Assembly: GCF_003855155.1 (NCBI RefSeq)
Contig: NZ_CP034073.1
Location: 1,550,001 to 1,614,000, forward strand
From: Shewanella psychromarinicola
GTDB lineage: Bacteria; Pseudomonadota; Gammaproteobacteria; Enterobacterales; Shewanellaceae
Direction of reading: 5' to 3'
DNA length: 64,000 nucleotides
Of the stretch, positions 1-9,198 are shown in pieces (position 1 is the first letter of the stretch; the number at the start of each line of letters is the position of its first letter). The notes under the pieces are model-generated. The model made no database searches. It was given only the letters and a program-made list of their open reading frames with translations, and was not told the origin of the DNA. Position numbers and translations under genes: made by a program.

Positions 1-363
1 GCAACGTCAGGTTAGATGCCCACTATAGTGCGGAGAGCGTATCGATCACGAAAGAATACTGGACAATTTCTTTCCAACTCTCATTGCCATTTTGGCCACA
101 GCGTATAAACCACTTCCGCTGTTTCTCGTATAACGCACCTTACATGGATTCACTTACGTTCATCATACTGACACCCTAGCACTTACCCGATTTGTGGTTA
201 TCAGGAAGAACATCCTCTCACGATTCTGTTCCCATTCGGCAAAAGCCGAATATCGTTACATTGTCAGACTCGCTGCTTTATTCAGAGTCTTAGGGGCATC
301 TGGTGATACAGATGGTTCACTCTTATCGCGGTGAACAGCGCTTCATACGACCTCAGGTCGCAC
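1..363 (-). mobile_element. Group II intron, 5' part (cut by window edge)
   Basis: Read on the minus strand, the sequence beginning at 363 starts GTGCGACCTGAGGTCG, which fits the GTGYG 5' end of bacterial group II introns. It continues through the GC-rich, hairpin-rich, non-coding sequence expected of domain I: short inverted pairs such as ATTCGGCTTTTGCCGAAT, and no long reading frame. The intron would run off the left end of the window, where the reverse-transcriptase/maturase gene and domains V-VI would lie. Neither domain V nor the protein is visible, so intactness and mobility cannot be judged. The call rests on the 5' boundary and overall character, from memory of related introns. Confidence 0.6.
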
Positions 364-510
364 GGGCATGAACGTGTTAGTTGTTGTTTTGCTCATTTTA
401 GTCAGTTCGATATCATCAGTATTCCATCGGTTAAAAATATCCCAAATAGAATCCTTGAGGCATTCAAGTTCGGTGAGCTTTATGTTTAATCTACTTACAG
501 GATTGATTAC
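364..510 (-). other. Open frame interrupted by the group II intron (possible exon)
   Basis: Immediately 5' of the intron boundary, the minus strand is open for 49 codons, from a TGA at 513-511 to the intron start. The translation has a natural amino-acid mix (it includes LTELECLKDSIWDIF), which suggests coding sequence split by the intron. There is no good start codon at the beginning; an internal ATG near 395 is possible. The family was not recognised. It could be chance in a 147-base stretch. Confidence 0.25.
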
Positions 511-712
511 TCATACATTTCCCTCTACATAACAAACATACACATTCCTCACCATGAAATAATAGACCTATACCGCGCTTCGGTTAATGAGCGGGATGAG
601 TAATGATTTGCGGGGAACTGATATCAATCGTTAAATACGCATCTTAAATCAATCAACTCACTGAGAGTACGATGGAGATAAGTGCATTTATGTAAAAATT
701 CGCCTATAAAAA

Positions 713-737
713 AAGCCACAGCAATGAACTGTGGCTT
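713..737 (-). terminator. Rho-independent terminator of fccA
   Basis: A perfect 9-bp stem, AAGCCACAG (713-721) with CTGTGGCTT (729-737), is followed on the minus strand by a run of seven T. It sits 35 bases beyond the fccA stop codon. Confidence 0.85.
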
Positions 738-771
738 ACTGATACTAGCGAGTCAGTTAATTCTAAATCGA

Positions 772-2562
772 TTAGTTCTTCTTAGAATATTTCGCTGCTT
801 CTTCACCCGCTAAACGACCAAAGGTGACGATGTCTGAAATGGCGTTACCACCTAAGCGGTTTGCACCATGAACACCACCGGTTACTTCACCAGCGCCATA
901 TAGGCCAGGAATAACTTGCTTCTTAGCATCCATGACTTCTGCTTTAGTATCGATCATCACACCACCCATGGTGTGGTGAACACCAGGTGTTACTTCGATC
1001 GCGTAGTAGTTACCTTCGTTTAGTGCACGAGGTAAGTTTGGACGCTCAAAATCAGTGTCTTTACCGCTAGCGACTAAGCTGTTGTAACGCGCAACGGTTT
1101 CAGTCAACGCTTTACCGTCAATGCCTTCCATCTTGCCTAACTTAACTAAAGTATCCGCAGAAGGTGCAACACCTAAACCAATATACTTATCAATTTTAGA
1201 CAGTGATTTACGAACAGAATCTTCGAAGATTAAAAACGCTGATTTGCCGGTTTGCCCCAAGATAGCCGCAGACGCTTTATCACGTGTAGTGATTTCGTTT
1301 ACGAAACGCTTACCTTCACGGTTAACCAAAATAGCACCATTACCACGAACCGCTTCAGTGACCATTACGCCACCTTTAACAGATAGGGTTGGGTGAGCTT
1401 GGATATACTGCATGTCTTTCAATGCTGCGCCCGCATTTTCGGCAACATCAAGACCATCACCTACCGCACCAGGTTGGTTAGTAGAGATAAAGCCTTTTAG
1501 CTTAGGATCAAGCTTAGCGACACGTTCGTTATTTTTAGCGAAACCACCGGTTGCTAATACTACAGCATCCGCTTTCACCCAGTAGTAGCCTTTGTACATA
1601 CCCTTAACGAGGATACCTTTGACATTACCACTGTCATCTTTAAGGATTTCGATACCACGAGTGTTCATGCGTATGTCGATATTGCGTTTCACGGCATTAT
1701 CATAAAGCACTTGAACAATATGAGCACCAACACCAGCACCACCAGTTGGACGGTGTGCACGGTTAGCAGATGCGCCGCCCATACGACCGACATCATTTAA
1801 ATCGGCGCCCATTGCGGTCATCCAATTAACAGAGTCTTTAGAGTGCGAGGTTAAGATTTTAACCAATGCAGGATCGTTTAGGTTACGGCCACCTTTCATG
1901 GTGTCTTTGTACATTAATTCAGGGCTATCAGTAATGTCTTTCGCTTTTTGTTGATCAGTCCAAGCAGCGTTCATGCCACCTGCGGCCAATTTAGCGTTAC
2001 CACCGATAACCGGCTCTTTCTCAATAATAATGACTTTAGCGTCATTATCATATGCAGAGATTGCCGCAGAGAAGCCTGCGCCGCCAGAACCGACAACAAT
2101 GACGTCAACGGTATCTTGAGGTGCGCTAGCAAGGGCTGCTTGACGTTCTGATTTATCTTTGGCCAATTCTGCAATAGTCGGTTCGTCACGTTGCCATTTT
2201 TTAGCATATGGCATGTTGAAATCGAAGCTGTGGCACGAGTCGCAGTACACCATAGATTTTTCGTGAGCGCTGTGACATGTGGTACATGATACATCGCCAG
2301 GAAAATGCGAGTCATGAGCATTGTAATGTTCATGCTTAGTGGTTTCAGCCACTTCTGCTAGTGTTCCATGACAAGAAACACATTGGGCATTTTCATAAGT
2401 TAAGCTGTCGTTTGATAGTTCACCATCTGGTGTATGGCAGCTGTCACATTCTTGGTTTTGAGCGTGGAATTCGGCTAAGTCATCAGCCGCAACTGCATTG
2501 CCCATTAGACCTGCTGTGCCCATTAATGTGGCTAGACAGACTGCAAGTTTCATCTTTTTCAT
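772..2562 (-). CDS. fccA: Flavocytochrome c3, periplasmic fumarate reductase
   Basis: Soluble periplasmic, unidirectional fumarate reductase used in anaerobic respiration; it receives electrons from the menaquinol-CymA pool. Residues 1-25 are a Sec signal peptide with cleavage after AVA. Four c-haem CxxCH motifs (CDSCH, CVSCH, CTTCH, CDSCH) lie in roughly residues 39-112, followed by a FAD-binding domain with [10 protein letters not shown] and a clamp domain. The catalytic region [11 protein letters not shown] carries the active-site arginine (Arg402 of the mature S. frigidimarina enzyme), and the HHTMGG and HGANRLGG motifs are intact. The 596-aa precursor equals the known S. frigidimarina length, and the sequence appears to differ from it by scattered substitutions only. 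A strong GAGGGGGGAG ribosome site precedes the ATG. It is divergent from a two-component pair and has its own terminator. Confidence 0.97.
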   Translation of the reverse strand: MKKMKLAVCLATLMGTAGLMGNAVAADDLAEFHAQNQECDSCHTPDGELSNDSLTYENAQCVSCHGTLAEVAETTKHEHYNAHDSHFPGDVSCTTCHSAHEKSMVYCDSCHSFDFNMPYAKKWQRDEPTIAELAKDKSERQAALASAPQDTVDVIVVGSGGAGFSAAISAYDNDAKVIIIEKEPVIGGNAKLAAGGMNAAWTDQQKAKDITDSPELMYKDTMKGGRNLNDPALVKILTSHSKDSVNWMTAMGADLNDVGRMGGASANRAHRPTGGAGVGAHIVQVLYDNAVKRNIDIRMNTRGIEILKDDSGNVKGILVKGMYKGYYWVKADAVVLATGGFAKNNERVAKLDPKLKGFISTNQPGAVGDGLDVAENAGAALKDMQYIQAHPTLSVKGGVMVTEAVRGNGAILVNREGKRFVNEITTRDKASAAILGQTGKSAFLIFEDSVRKSLSKIDKYIGLGVAPSADTLVKLGKMEGIDGKALTETVARYNSLVASGKDTDFERPNLPRALNEGNYYAIEVTPGVHHTMGGVMIDTKAEVMDAKKQVIPGLYGAGEVTGGVHGANRLGGNAISDIVTFGRLAGEEAAKYSKKN

Positions 2563-2794
2563 TTTTGCTCCCCCCTCTACATTTAATGACGCTTAGTCGA
2601 TTAACTATAGAAGTACTCTCATTATTTTATTAAGGTTGAAGTGGTGTTCACTTTCAAAAGTATCGGCAAAACTCATCTCGATTTTATCGGCGATTACTTT
2701 TACTCGATTTAATCTTCACCTATGACACTAAGGCCAGCAATAAGATAATCAACAGGGGGGTCAGAAATGTTTCCTCAATCACAAGCAAAAAAAT

Positions 2795-2818
2795 TAACTA
2801 TGCAAAGATGCATAGTTA
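2795..2818. promoter_or_regulatory. Perfect palindrome in the fccA/sensor kinase divergent promoter region
   Basis: TAACTATGCA (2795-2804) and TGCATAGTTA (2809-2818) form a perfect 10-bp inverted repeat with a 4-base spacer. A related element, CATAG-C-CTATG, preceded by TG (TGCATAGCCTATG), follows at 2841-2851, so TGCATAG occurs repeatedly. A CRP-like half site (GATCACA, 2860-2866) lies next to it. The 382-base gap between fccA and the kinase gene contains no gene. A role as the operator of the adjacent response regulator is inference. Confidence 0.5.
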
Positions 2819-2959
2819 TAAAGGGGTATATGCGATTTTGCATAGCCTATGTAGAGATAGATCACAGTCTCTAAATATCATCGAAAAAGCTACTTAACGA
2901 TCTGCTAATTCGCGTAATGCTGCACAGTTTAAGCTGCGGGTGGTGTGTATCATCGCAAC

Positions 2960-4927
2960 ATGAGATTTTTATTGCTATTACTTATCATCCTCTCCTTACC
3001 TGTGCTCGCTCAAGAAAGCATTGTCTTTGGGGTACACTCAAAAACGGCGCCATTAGAATGGCGTAAAAATGGTGTCGATCAAGGCTTTAATGTCGAGTTG
3101 ATGAATCGAATCGGTCAGCTCACTAATAAGCGCATCATCGTTCGGCGTAAAAGTTTTCAGCAATTAGTAAAAGATGTTCATAATCCTAACAGTGATATCG
3201 ATGTGATTGCTGTGGTTAGCCCAGTCAATTTGGACCGCAAGTTAAGCCAATCCGATCCTATCTATGCCACCCATGCTAGAGCCTATACCTTGCAGGGCAA
3301 GGCGTTAATAAACAATTGGGCTGATCTCGTTGGTAAGCGTGTTGCCATCAAAATAGGGGCTTTTGTCGATGTATACCTGTCAGGCTATCCGCAAAATTTC
3401 GAACGCGTGGATGTCGATCTCTATGAGACAGGCTTTCAACAACTGATTAGCAACCAAGTCGACGTGGTTATTGCTGAAAGCTTTGTTGCGCGGCGTTTAC
3501 TCCCTTTGTATCCATCGGTTCGCAGTTCAAGTGATGCACTGATCTACGGTGACTTTAATTTTGTTGGTAATGTTAAGAAAACATTATTAATGTACAAAAT
3601 CAACGAGGCGCTTAGGCAACTAAAACTATCAGGTGAATACGACAAACTAGTCAATAAATGGTTTGGTATTGGGCGAGAGAAAGTGGATTTAACCTCTAAT
3701 GAACAGCGAATGCTTTCAGTCGCGATGTTGGTCGCGCTTGTCTGTGCAGTAGGCATGGTATACACCGGGTTTATTAGTGCCAGTTTGCGCCGCCACACTA
3801 AGGCGCTCGATGCCGAATTAATTCAACGCCGGCGCATTGAAGCTGAGATATTTGAACTGTCGAAACAGTTTCAGTCTGTTCTCGATGGGATCCCCAATGG
3901 CGTGACCATAGTAAACCAGGACCTCCAGCATTTATGGAGTAACGATAACAATATTCACCTGTTAGATTCAGATGAGTTTTACTATGTCGACAACGATGTT
4001 TTTAAGCTTAAAGGCGCAGTATTAGACGTGTTATCGACCCAAAAGTCGTTTACTGCCGATATGCGGTATCAGCAGCAGTGTTGGCAATTACAAATTCATC
4101 CTATTGCCGCAGATCAGGTGGTGATCCTGCTTGAAGAATCAACCGAGCAGCATCACCTGCGACAAGCCAATGAAGAAGCCAGCCGCCTAGCCTCACTAGG
4201 AGAACTGTCTGCCGGTATTGCTCACGAAATCAATAATCCAACGGGTCTTATCGTACATGCAGTAGCACTATTTACTTCTGCAATGAAAGACTTAACACCA
4301 GCAGCTAGGCATTATCAGAAACAAAACCCCTTCTGGCTTATTGCAGGGCTAAACCCAGACATTGCTATAGAAGAATTACAGTATAGTTGTGGCTCTATTG
4401 AAGAGGGCGCCAAACGTATCAGCCGTATCGTTAATGATCTTAAACGTTATGCCATGCCTCATATTGCCAATGAATATACCCAAGTTTGCCTAAATGATGT
4501 GGTGCAAGTGGCACTTCGCCTAACCGCGAGTCAAACTAAATTCCATCAGATCACTCCCACGCTGTGTGAACCAAGCCCCAAAATTGAGGGTGATGCTCAG
4601 CAGTTACATCAAGTATTAATTAACCTCATTCAAAATGCTTGTCATGCCTGTTCTGAGCAATCGGGATCAATAGTGATAGAGACCCATGTTGAAGGTGATA
4701 AGGCTATTTTGAGTATCACCGACAATGGCTGCGGGATGGATAGCGCCACATTAACGCGTATAACAGAGCCCTTTTTCACCACCAGGCGAAACGAAGGGGG
4801 CAGTGGGCTAGGATTATCGGTCTGCAGCAAAATTATAAAAGAGCATCAAGGCGAAATGCAGATGCTGTCGAGTGTAGGTAAAGGCACCCGAATTCGCCTA
4901 ACCTTTGCATTGGAATCACAGGATTAG
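2960..4927 (+). CDS. Sensor histidine kinase with periplasmic SBP_bac_3 domain
   Basis: Membrane-bound sensor of a two-component system. From the ATG at 2960 the protein starts with a signal-like segment ending LPVLAQ. A type-3 solute-binding domain (about residues 20-240) follows, then one transmembrane segment near residue 265, a PAS-like linker, a HisKA dimerisation helix with GIAHEINNP (phospho-acceptor His), and a HATPase_c domain with NLIQNACHA, DNGCGM and GSGLGLSV motifs. In-frame GTG 2945 would add five residues; neither start has a convincing ribosome site. The gene lies 3 bases before its cognate regulator and diverges from fccA. A C4-dicarboxylate or amino-acid-like ligand is plausible from the domain and the neighbour but not demonstrated. 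Confidence 0.9.
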   Translation: MRFLLLLLIILSLPVLAQESIVFGVHSKTAPLEWRKNGVDQGFNVELMNRIGQLTNKRIIVRRKSFQQLVKDVHNPNSDIDVIAVVSPVNLDRKLSQSDPIYATHARAYTLQGKALINNWADLVGKRVAIKIGAFVDVYLSGYPQNFERVDVDLYETGFQQLISNQVDVVIAESFVARRLLPLYPSVRSSSDALIYGDFNFVGNVKKTLLMYKINEALRQLKLSGEYDKLVNKWFGIGREKVDLTSNEQRMLSVAMLVALVCAVGMVYTGFISASLRRHTKALDAELIQRRRIEAEIFELSKQFQSVLDGIPNGVTIVNQDLQHLWSNDNNIHLLDSDEFYYVDNDVFKLKGAVLDVLSTQKSFTADMRYQQQCWQLQIHPIAADQVVILLEESTEQHHLRQANEEASRLASLGELSAGIAHEINNPTGLIVHAVALFTSAMKDLTPAARHYQKQNPFWLIAGLNPDIAIEELQYSCGSIEEGAKRISRIVNDLKRYAMPHIANEYTQVCLNDVVQVALRLTASQTKFHQITPTLCEPSPKIEGDAQQLHQVLINLIQNACHACSEQSGSIVIETHVEGDKAILSITDNGCGMDSATLTRITEPFFTTRRNEGGSGLGLSVCSKIIKEHQGEMQMLSSVGKGTRIRLTFALESQD

Positions 4928-4930
4928 AAA

Positions 4931-6310
4931 ATGAAACTAGCCAGAAATATTCTTTTAGTCGACGATGAAGCCGCTTGGTTAAGAACGTTAGCGGTCACCC
5001 TTAATCGTCTGGTTCCTGAAGCTGATATTGACAGCTGCGTTGATAGTCGCCAAGTGAAGAATAGATTACAAGTTGGCGACTATGCGCTAGTGTTACTCGA
5101 TCTCACCATGCCATTTCACTCTGGCGAAGAGTTATTAGCGATGATCCGTAGTGATTTCCCCAACACCCGAGTCATTATTGTGACGGGTGTTAACGAAGTC
5201 GACACCGCAGTACGTTGCATTAAAAAAGGCGCCTATGACTACTTTATTAAAACCGACAATGTCGATGACCTCGGGCATACAGTGCGCCGAGCACTGGAAG
5301 TCGTCGGGCTGGAAAGAAACTACCTCTATATCAAAGAGAAATTTTTAAGTCGTACTTTAGACACCCCGCAAGCGTTCAATAATATTTTAACTTGCGAGCC
5401 ACAGCTACTGGATCAGTTCCGCTATCTCGAAGCCGTCTCATGCAGTCCTGAGCCCTTATTAATGTATGGCGCTAGCGGCACAGGTAAAAGCGAATTTGCC
5501 AAATCTTGCCATACACTTTATAGCCCTAACGAACCGTTCATCAGTCTCAACCTCGCGGGCATTAGTAGCGAGTTCTTCGAGCAGAAAATGTGTGGTCAAC
5601 TGTATCATCACAGTAATGGTGAATTAGACGCGGTTGTAGGCTTACTGCATCAAGTCGGTAGCGGGGTGATCTATCTTAACGAGATAGGAGCCCTGCCGCT
5701 AAACGCACAAGTTAGACTATTAGAGTTTTTAGAGACCAAACAATATTACCCCTTAGGAAGCGACACAGCCTACCCAGTAAAATGTAAGTTTGTGGTCTCA
5801 ACTCAAGATGATTTACGTAAACTTCACCAAGCGGGTGAGTTTAGGAGCGATCTACTCTACCGTTTACGCGCCCATAAAATTAAATTACCGCCATTAGCGG
5901 CCCGGCAACTCGATATCGCTATGTTGATCAATCATTTCATCGCCCTAGCGGCAGCAGAAATGAATTTACCCGCACCGATCCAACCCGCAGACTTGGCGCC
6001 TAGCTTAGCCGGTTATGACTTTCCCGGTAATCTACATGAGCTAAAAGGGATGGTATTCGATGCGGTAAGTAGAAGTGATGGTATCGCGCTTAACACTTCT
6101 GCTTTTATGGAAGCGATTAATGAACACAAATTATTGACTGAAGGCCCTCAAGATCTCATCATCTTCCCTAAGGTGTTGCCAACACTCGCGCAGATGAATC
6201 AAGCCTTAATGGATGAAGCGATGAGCCGCACAGCCAACAATCAAACTGCCGCTGCGCAGGTGCTTGGGATCAGTCAAAGTGCATTGAGTCGACGACTCAA
6301 AGGACATTAG
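4931..6310 (+). CDS. NtrC-like response regulator lacking the sigma54 contact loop
   Basis: Cytoplasmic response regulator paired with the kinase upstream. Residues 1-125 form a receiver domain with acidic pocket D11/D12 and phospho-acceptor Asp57 (LLLDLTMPF). A central AAA+ domain follows, with Walker A GASGTGKS near residue 180, and then a Fis-type helix-turn-helix at the C-terminus (AAQVLGISQSALSRRL). Two key features of sigma54 activators are altered. The GAFTGA loop is absent: after FFEQKMCGQ the protein reads LYHHSNGELDAV. The Walker B motif reads IYLNEIG instead of the usual LDEIG. It therefore probably does not remodel sigma54 polymerase and may act as a plain DNA-binding regulator. 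Two broken, promoter-fused copies of this gene occur near 15.9 and 17.9 kb. Confidence 0.9.
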   Translation: MKLARNILLVDDEAAWLRTLAVTLNRLVPEADIDSCVDSRQVKNRLQVGDYALVLLDLTMPFHSGEELLAMIRSDFPNTRVIIVTGVNEVDTAVRCIKKGAYDYFIKTDNVDDLGHTVRRALEVVGLERNYLYIKEKFLSRTLDTPQAFNNILTCEPQLLDQFRYLEAVSCSPEPLLMYGASGTGKSEFAKSCHTLYSPNEPFISLNLAGISSEFFEQKMCGQLYHHSNGELDAVVGLLHQVGSGVIYLNEIGALPLNAQVRLLEFLETKQYYPLGSDTAYPVKCKFVVSTQDDLRKLHQAGEFRSDLLYRLRAHKIKLPPLAARQLDIAMLINHFIALAAAEMNLPAPIQPADLAPSLAGYDFPGNLHELKGMVFDAVSRSDGIALNTSAFMEAINEHKLLTEGPQDLIIFPKVLPTLAQMNQALMDEAMSRTANNQTAAAQVLGISQSALSRRLKGH

Positions 6311-6494
6311 CGCTGAATGTGCAGCAGTTTAGTTAACATGTATAAATAGTGGTGATTGAGTGCAGGTCTTGTAATATGTTAACGATACATATTTCAACAT
6401 TAGTATTAGTGCTACACAAAAGCTTGTTAATGCCATTGTGCGGCCTTAAAAGCTGGCTAAACAATAGCCAATGTAATACACCAATTAATGCTTT

Positions 6495-6917
6495 TTACGA
6501 GGTTTTGATTGATATTGGATGATCATCATTTAACTGCAGTAAGTCCCAAAGATTGCCATAGAGATCTTCAAATACTGCCACCGTGCCATAATCTTGTTCT
6601 TGTGGCGGCCTAACGAACTTTATCCCGTCTGCTACCATGCGGTGATAGTCTCGCCAAAAATCATCGGTGTTCAAAAAAAGAAAAACACGTCCGCCAGTTT
6701 GGTTACCGATAACATCATTCTGCTCCGGCTTCGATGCCCGTGCTAACAGTAACGACACTCCGCTTGAACCTGGAGGGGAAACAACTACCCAACGTTTGTC
6801 CTGTTCTGCTTGATAGGTATCTTCGATTAACTCAAATTTCAATTTATTGACATAAAAATCGATAGCTTCATCATAATCTCTCACGACTAAAGCAATGTGA
6901 ACTATTGATTGTTTCAT
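6495..6917 (-). CDS. VOC (glyoxalase/bleomycin-resistance fold) family protein
   Basis: A 140-aa cytoplasmic protein of the vicinal oxygen chelate superfamily. It starts with the typical beta strand and metal-ligand region (IVHIALVVRDYDEAIDFY) and ends with the second module (GTVAVFEDLYGNLWDLLQL), where the Glu/Asp-rich metal site is expected. The length suits a one-domain VOC enzyme. The substrate cannot be deduced. It stands alone on the minus strand, about 60 bases from the Crp-like regulator gene and in the same direction. The 184 bases between it and the response regulator hold nothing I recognise. Confidence 0.85.
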   Translation of the reverse strand: MKQSIVHIALVVRDYDEAIDFYVNKLKFELIEDTYQAEQDKRWVVVSPPGSSGVSLLLARASKPEQNDVIGNQTGGRVFLFLNTDDFWRDYHRMVADGIKFVRPPQEQDYGTVAVFEDLYGNLWDLLQLNDDHPISIKTS

Positions 6918-6976
6918 TGTTATTCCATTGAATTTATTATCGTATTTCTAATAGATGTTCTCGTGTAAAAGTTTCA

Positions 6977-7771
6977 CTAGACATTATTGATTTCAATCAT
7001 GTTTTTCATTTTGAACTTTAGCATGTTATTAGACTTACATCCTTGCGCGTCTTCTCTTCCTAAAGGGCATGGCGAAAGTTCACTAAATAATGCTGTATTA
7101 ATACTAAATAGTCCTTTTTCTTTTTTTAACATGCCTTGCTTCTTTAAGCTTCCTAACATTAAGTCCAACTTTATGATGCTAATATGTAATATATCTGCAA
7201 TCTCTTCTCGGGTTAGTTTTATATCAATGGTAAGCCACATTGATATAAATTCTGTTTTAAAAGCAACGAGAATATCAAAAAGAAACTTAATGAGTTTATC
7301 TTCTGGTGAAGAGGTTAATAAGAAAATAGCCAGTGCAGTTTGTCTTTCAGTAAAATAGTTTGCATCAAACATAAAACGAGTAAAAAGCTCAATATCTTCT
7401 TTTATTAGGTTTTTTATCAACGATTTTTCAACAATCGTTATCTGACTGTCTCTTGCGACCTTAATGCTTTTACAGCAAGTACAATTATTCTCTAATAGTA
7501 AATGATAATCAGTCAATCTATGTGGGATAATGACATTTACAAATTTAGGTTTGGTATAGTTGTTTGTTCGTTTTATATAAAATATCAAGCCTGTATTTAA
7601 ATAGATAAAATTGTTAAGTAGGATGCTTTTTGGGATTAACTCACCTTTGCTTAAGGTTATTAGTTCACCATTTTCTTTAATGAAACTCATTATGTCGGGT
7701 TTAACTATGTCAGGAAAGAATATAGTAGATTTGCCTTTCATTTCAGGGCTTAAGGACATAACGCGAGCCAT
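6977..7771 (-). CDS. Crp/Fnr-like transcriptional regulator
   Basis: A 264-aa protein with a degenerate cyclic-nucleotide-binding-like N-terminal half and a winged helix-turn-helix typical of the Crp/Fnr family (KLTREEIADILHISIIKLDLMLGSLKKQGML, about residues 184-214). It has a CTCC cluster near residue 98 and a C-terminal CPLGREDAQGC segment, possible ligands for a metal or Fe-S centre, although it lacks the classic Fnr N-terminal cysteines. The gene is AT-rich and Lys-rich compared with its neighbours. It is divergent from the DMSO respiration operon, so control of that operon is the likely role; this is inference from position. Confidence 0.75.
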   Translation of the reverse strand: MARVMSLSPEMKGKSTIFFPDIVKPDIMSFIKENGELITLSKGELIPKSILLNNFIYLNTGLIFYIKRTNNYTKPKFVNVIIPHRLTDYHLLLENNCTCCKSIKVARDSQITIVEKSLIKNLIKEDIELFTRFMFDANYFTERQTALAIFLLTSSPEDKLIKFLFDILVAFKTEFISMWLTIDIKLTREEIADILHISIIKLDLMLGSLKKQGMLKKEKGLFSINTALFSELSPCPLGREDAQGCKSNNMLKFKMKNMIEINNV

Positions 7772-8239
7772 ATAAATACACCTTAATGTTTAATTATCAT
7801 TACATAAATTACTAATCACATATGTACCAGTATAAACCCAAACCGCATAGAACAAGTTTAAATTCTATACATATTAATATTGTGTGGTGCTAATCACATG
7901 TTTTTCTAAGTTGTGATTAACACAGCTAATAATTAACAAATACCATTAGTTTTATTTTTTGTTAAGTTAATCACATGTTATTTACAATTGTTTATACCTG
8001 TATAAAGGTTTTTGGGTGGATGATTTGGTTAAATTAGCTCAAGGAATTTGAAGGTGCTAACAAAATATTAAGTAGAGTCCCCCGACTGGTTGACATTGTT
8101 TGGCTTCGATAGTGATGTAATAAAATAAGTTTATGATTTTATTTTATATAATAAATATAAAAACTTAATTTAAAGAAGTAATTATTTTACAGGTAATAAA
8201 ATGAAAGTAAAAATTTCAGATTTTGGGAGGTATTTAAAA
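7772..8239. promoter_or_regulatory. Control region of the DMSO respiration operon
   Basis: A 468-base AT-rich divergent gap. It contains repeated TAATCACAT-type elements: TAATCACATATG (7813-7824), TAATCACA (7891-7898) with its exact inverse TGTGATTA (7912-7919), and TTAATCACATG (7967-7977). The half sites resemble Crp/Fnr-family sites (TGTGA/TCACA), consistent with the divergently encoded regulator or CRP acting here. Roughly 7883-8079 has a diverged second copy at 15953-16142. Confidence 0.55.
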
Positions 8240-9184
8240 ATGAGATCTATCTATCAACTAGCCATACTCATAGGTTGCGGATTATTCGTAATGCAAAGTT
8301 CTCATGCGTTACCTTGGGACGATTTAACCACAGAACAATTAGAAATACAGCTACAACAAAAGTTTGATGAAGGGAAATATTCTTCTAAAGGGGCAGACTC
8401 CTGCCTTATGTGTCATAAAAAAAATGAACAGGTGATGGACTTATTTAAGGGCACCCATGGAAAAGTTATTTCCGAGGATTCCCCAATGGCAGGTTTGCAA
8501 TGCGAAGCATGTCATGGCCCTCAAGGCCAGCATAACCGAGGTGGTAAGGAGCCCATGATTGCTTTTGGTCCTCAAAGTAAGCTGCCGGCAAGTTCTCAAA
8601 ACAGCGTATGTGAAGGTTGCCATAACGATGCACAGCAGATGAGTTGGCATAATAGTACTCATAATCTTGAAGAAGTTGCCTGTGTAGATTGCCATAAGAT
8701 CCATGCGGCAAAAGATCCTGTTATGGATAAACTGACTATCAATGACACCTGTGTCAGCTGTCATACCAGCCAAAAAGGCGATATGAATAAGCGCTCTTCA
8801 CATCCCTTGAAGTGGAACAGCATGACATGTGTTGATTGCCATTCACCTCATGGCTCAATGAGTGAGAATGCGTTAGTTAAACCCACAGTAAATGATACTT
8901 GTTATAGCTGTCATGCTGAAAAACGCGGTCCTTTCTTATGGGAACATGCGCCAGTAACTGAAAATTGCGTTACCTGTCATAACCCTCACGGCAGTGTTAA
9001 TGAATCCTTAGTCAAGCATCGTGCACCGCAATTATGTCAGCAATGTCATGCTAATGATGGACATGCTAGTCGAGTCGTCGCTGAGTCAGGTATTGATGCT
9101 TTTGGTGGCGGTAAAAGTTGCCTGAATTGCCATAGTCAAATTCATGGTTCAAATCATCCCTCAGGCAGCTTGCTGCAACGCTAA
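8240..9184 (+). CDS. dmsE: Periplasmic decahaem c-type cytochrome (DmsE/MtrA family)
   Basis: Carries electrons across the periplasm and into the outer-membrane porin for extracellular DMSO reduction. There are exactly ten CxxCH haem sites (CLMCH, CEACH, CEGCH, CVDCH, CVSCH, CVDCH, CYSCH, CVTCH, CQQCH, CLNCH), as in MtrA, PioA and DmsE. I chose the ATG at 8240, which has GGGAGG (8225-8230) at ideal distance and begins a clean signal peptide ([16 protein letters not shown], cleaved after SHA). An upstream in-frame ATG at 8201 has only a weak AGG. Its TAA stop overlaps an ATG of the next gene. It is the first gene of dmsEFABGH. Confidence 0.93.
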   Translation: MRSIYQLAILIGCGLFVMQSSHALPWDDLTTEQLEIQLQQKFDEGKYSSKGADSCLMCHKKNEQVMDLFKGTHGKVISEDSPMAGLQCEACHGPQGQHNRGGKEPMIAFGPQSKLPASSQNSVCEGCHNDAQQMSWHNSTHNLEEVACVDCHKIHAAKDPVMDKLTINDTCVSCHTSQKGDMNKRSSHPLKWNSMTCVDCHSPHGSMSENALVKPTVNDTCYSCHAEKRGPFLWEHAPVTENCVTCHNPHGSVNESLVKHRAPQLCQQCHANDGHASRVVAESGIDAFGGGKSCLNCHSQIHGSNHPSGSLLQR

Positions 9185-9198
9185 TGGAGAGCAAGATT

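Noticed and set aside
1121..2633. Several open frames inside or opposite fccA
   Set aside because: They are shadows of the strongly supported fccA gene, without ribosome sites or protein-like composition.
2850..2866. Full CRP site TGTGA-N6-TCACA before the sensor kinase
   Set aside because: Only the right half (TCACA) is good; the left half at the proper spacing reads GTAGA, so it is kept as a half site only.
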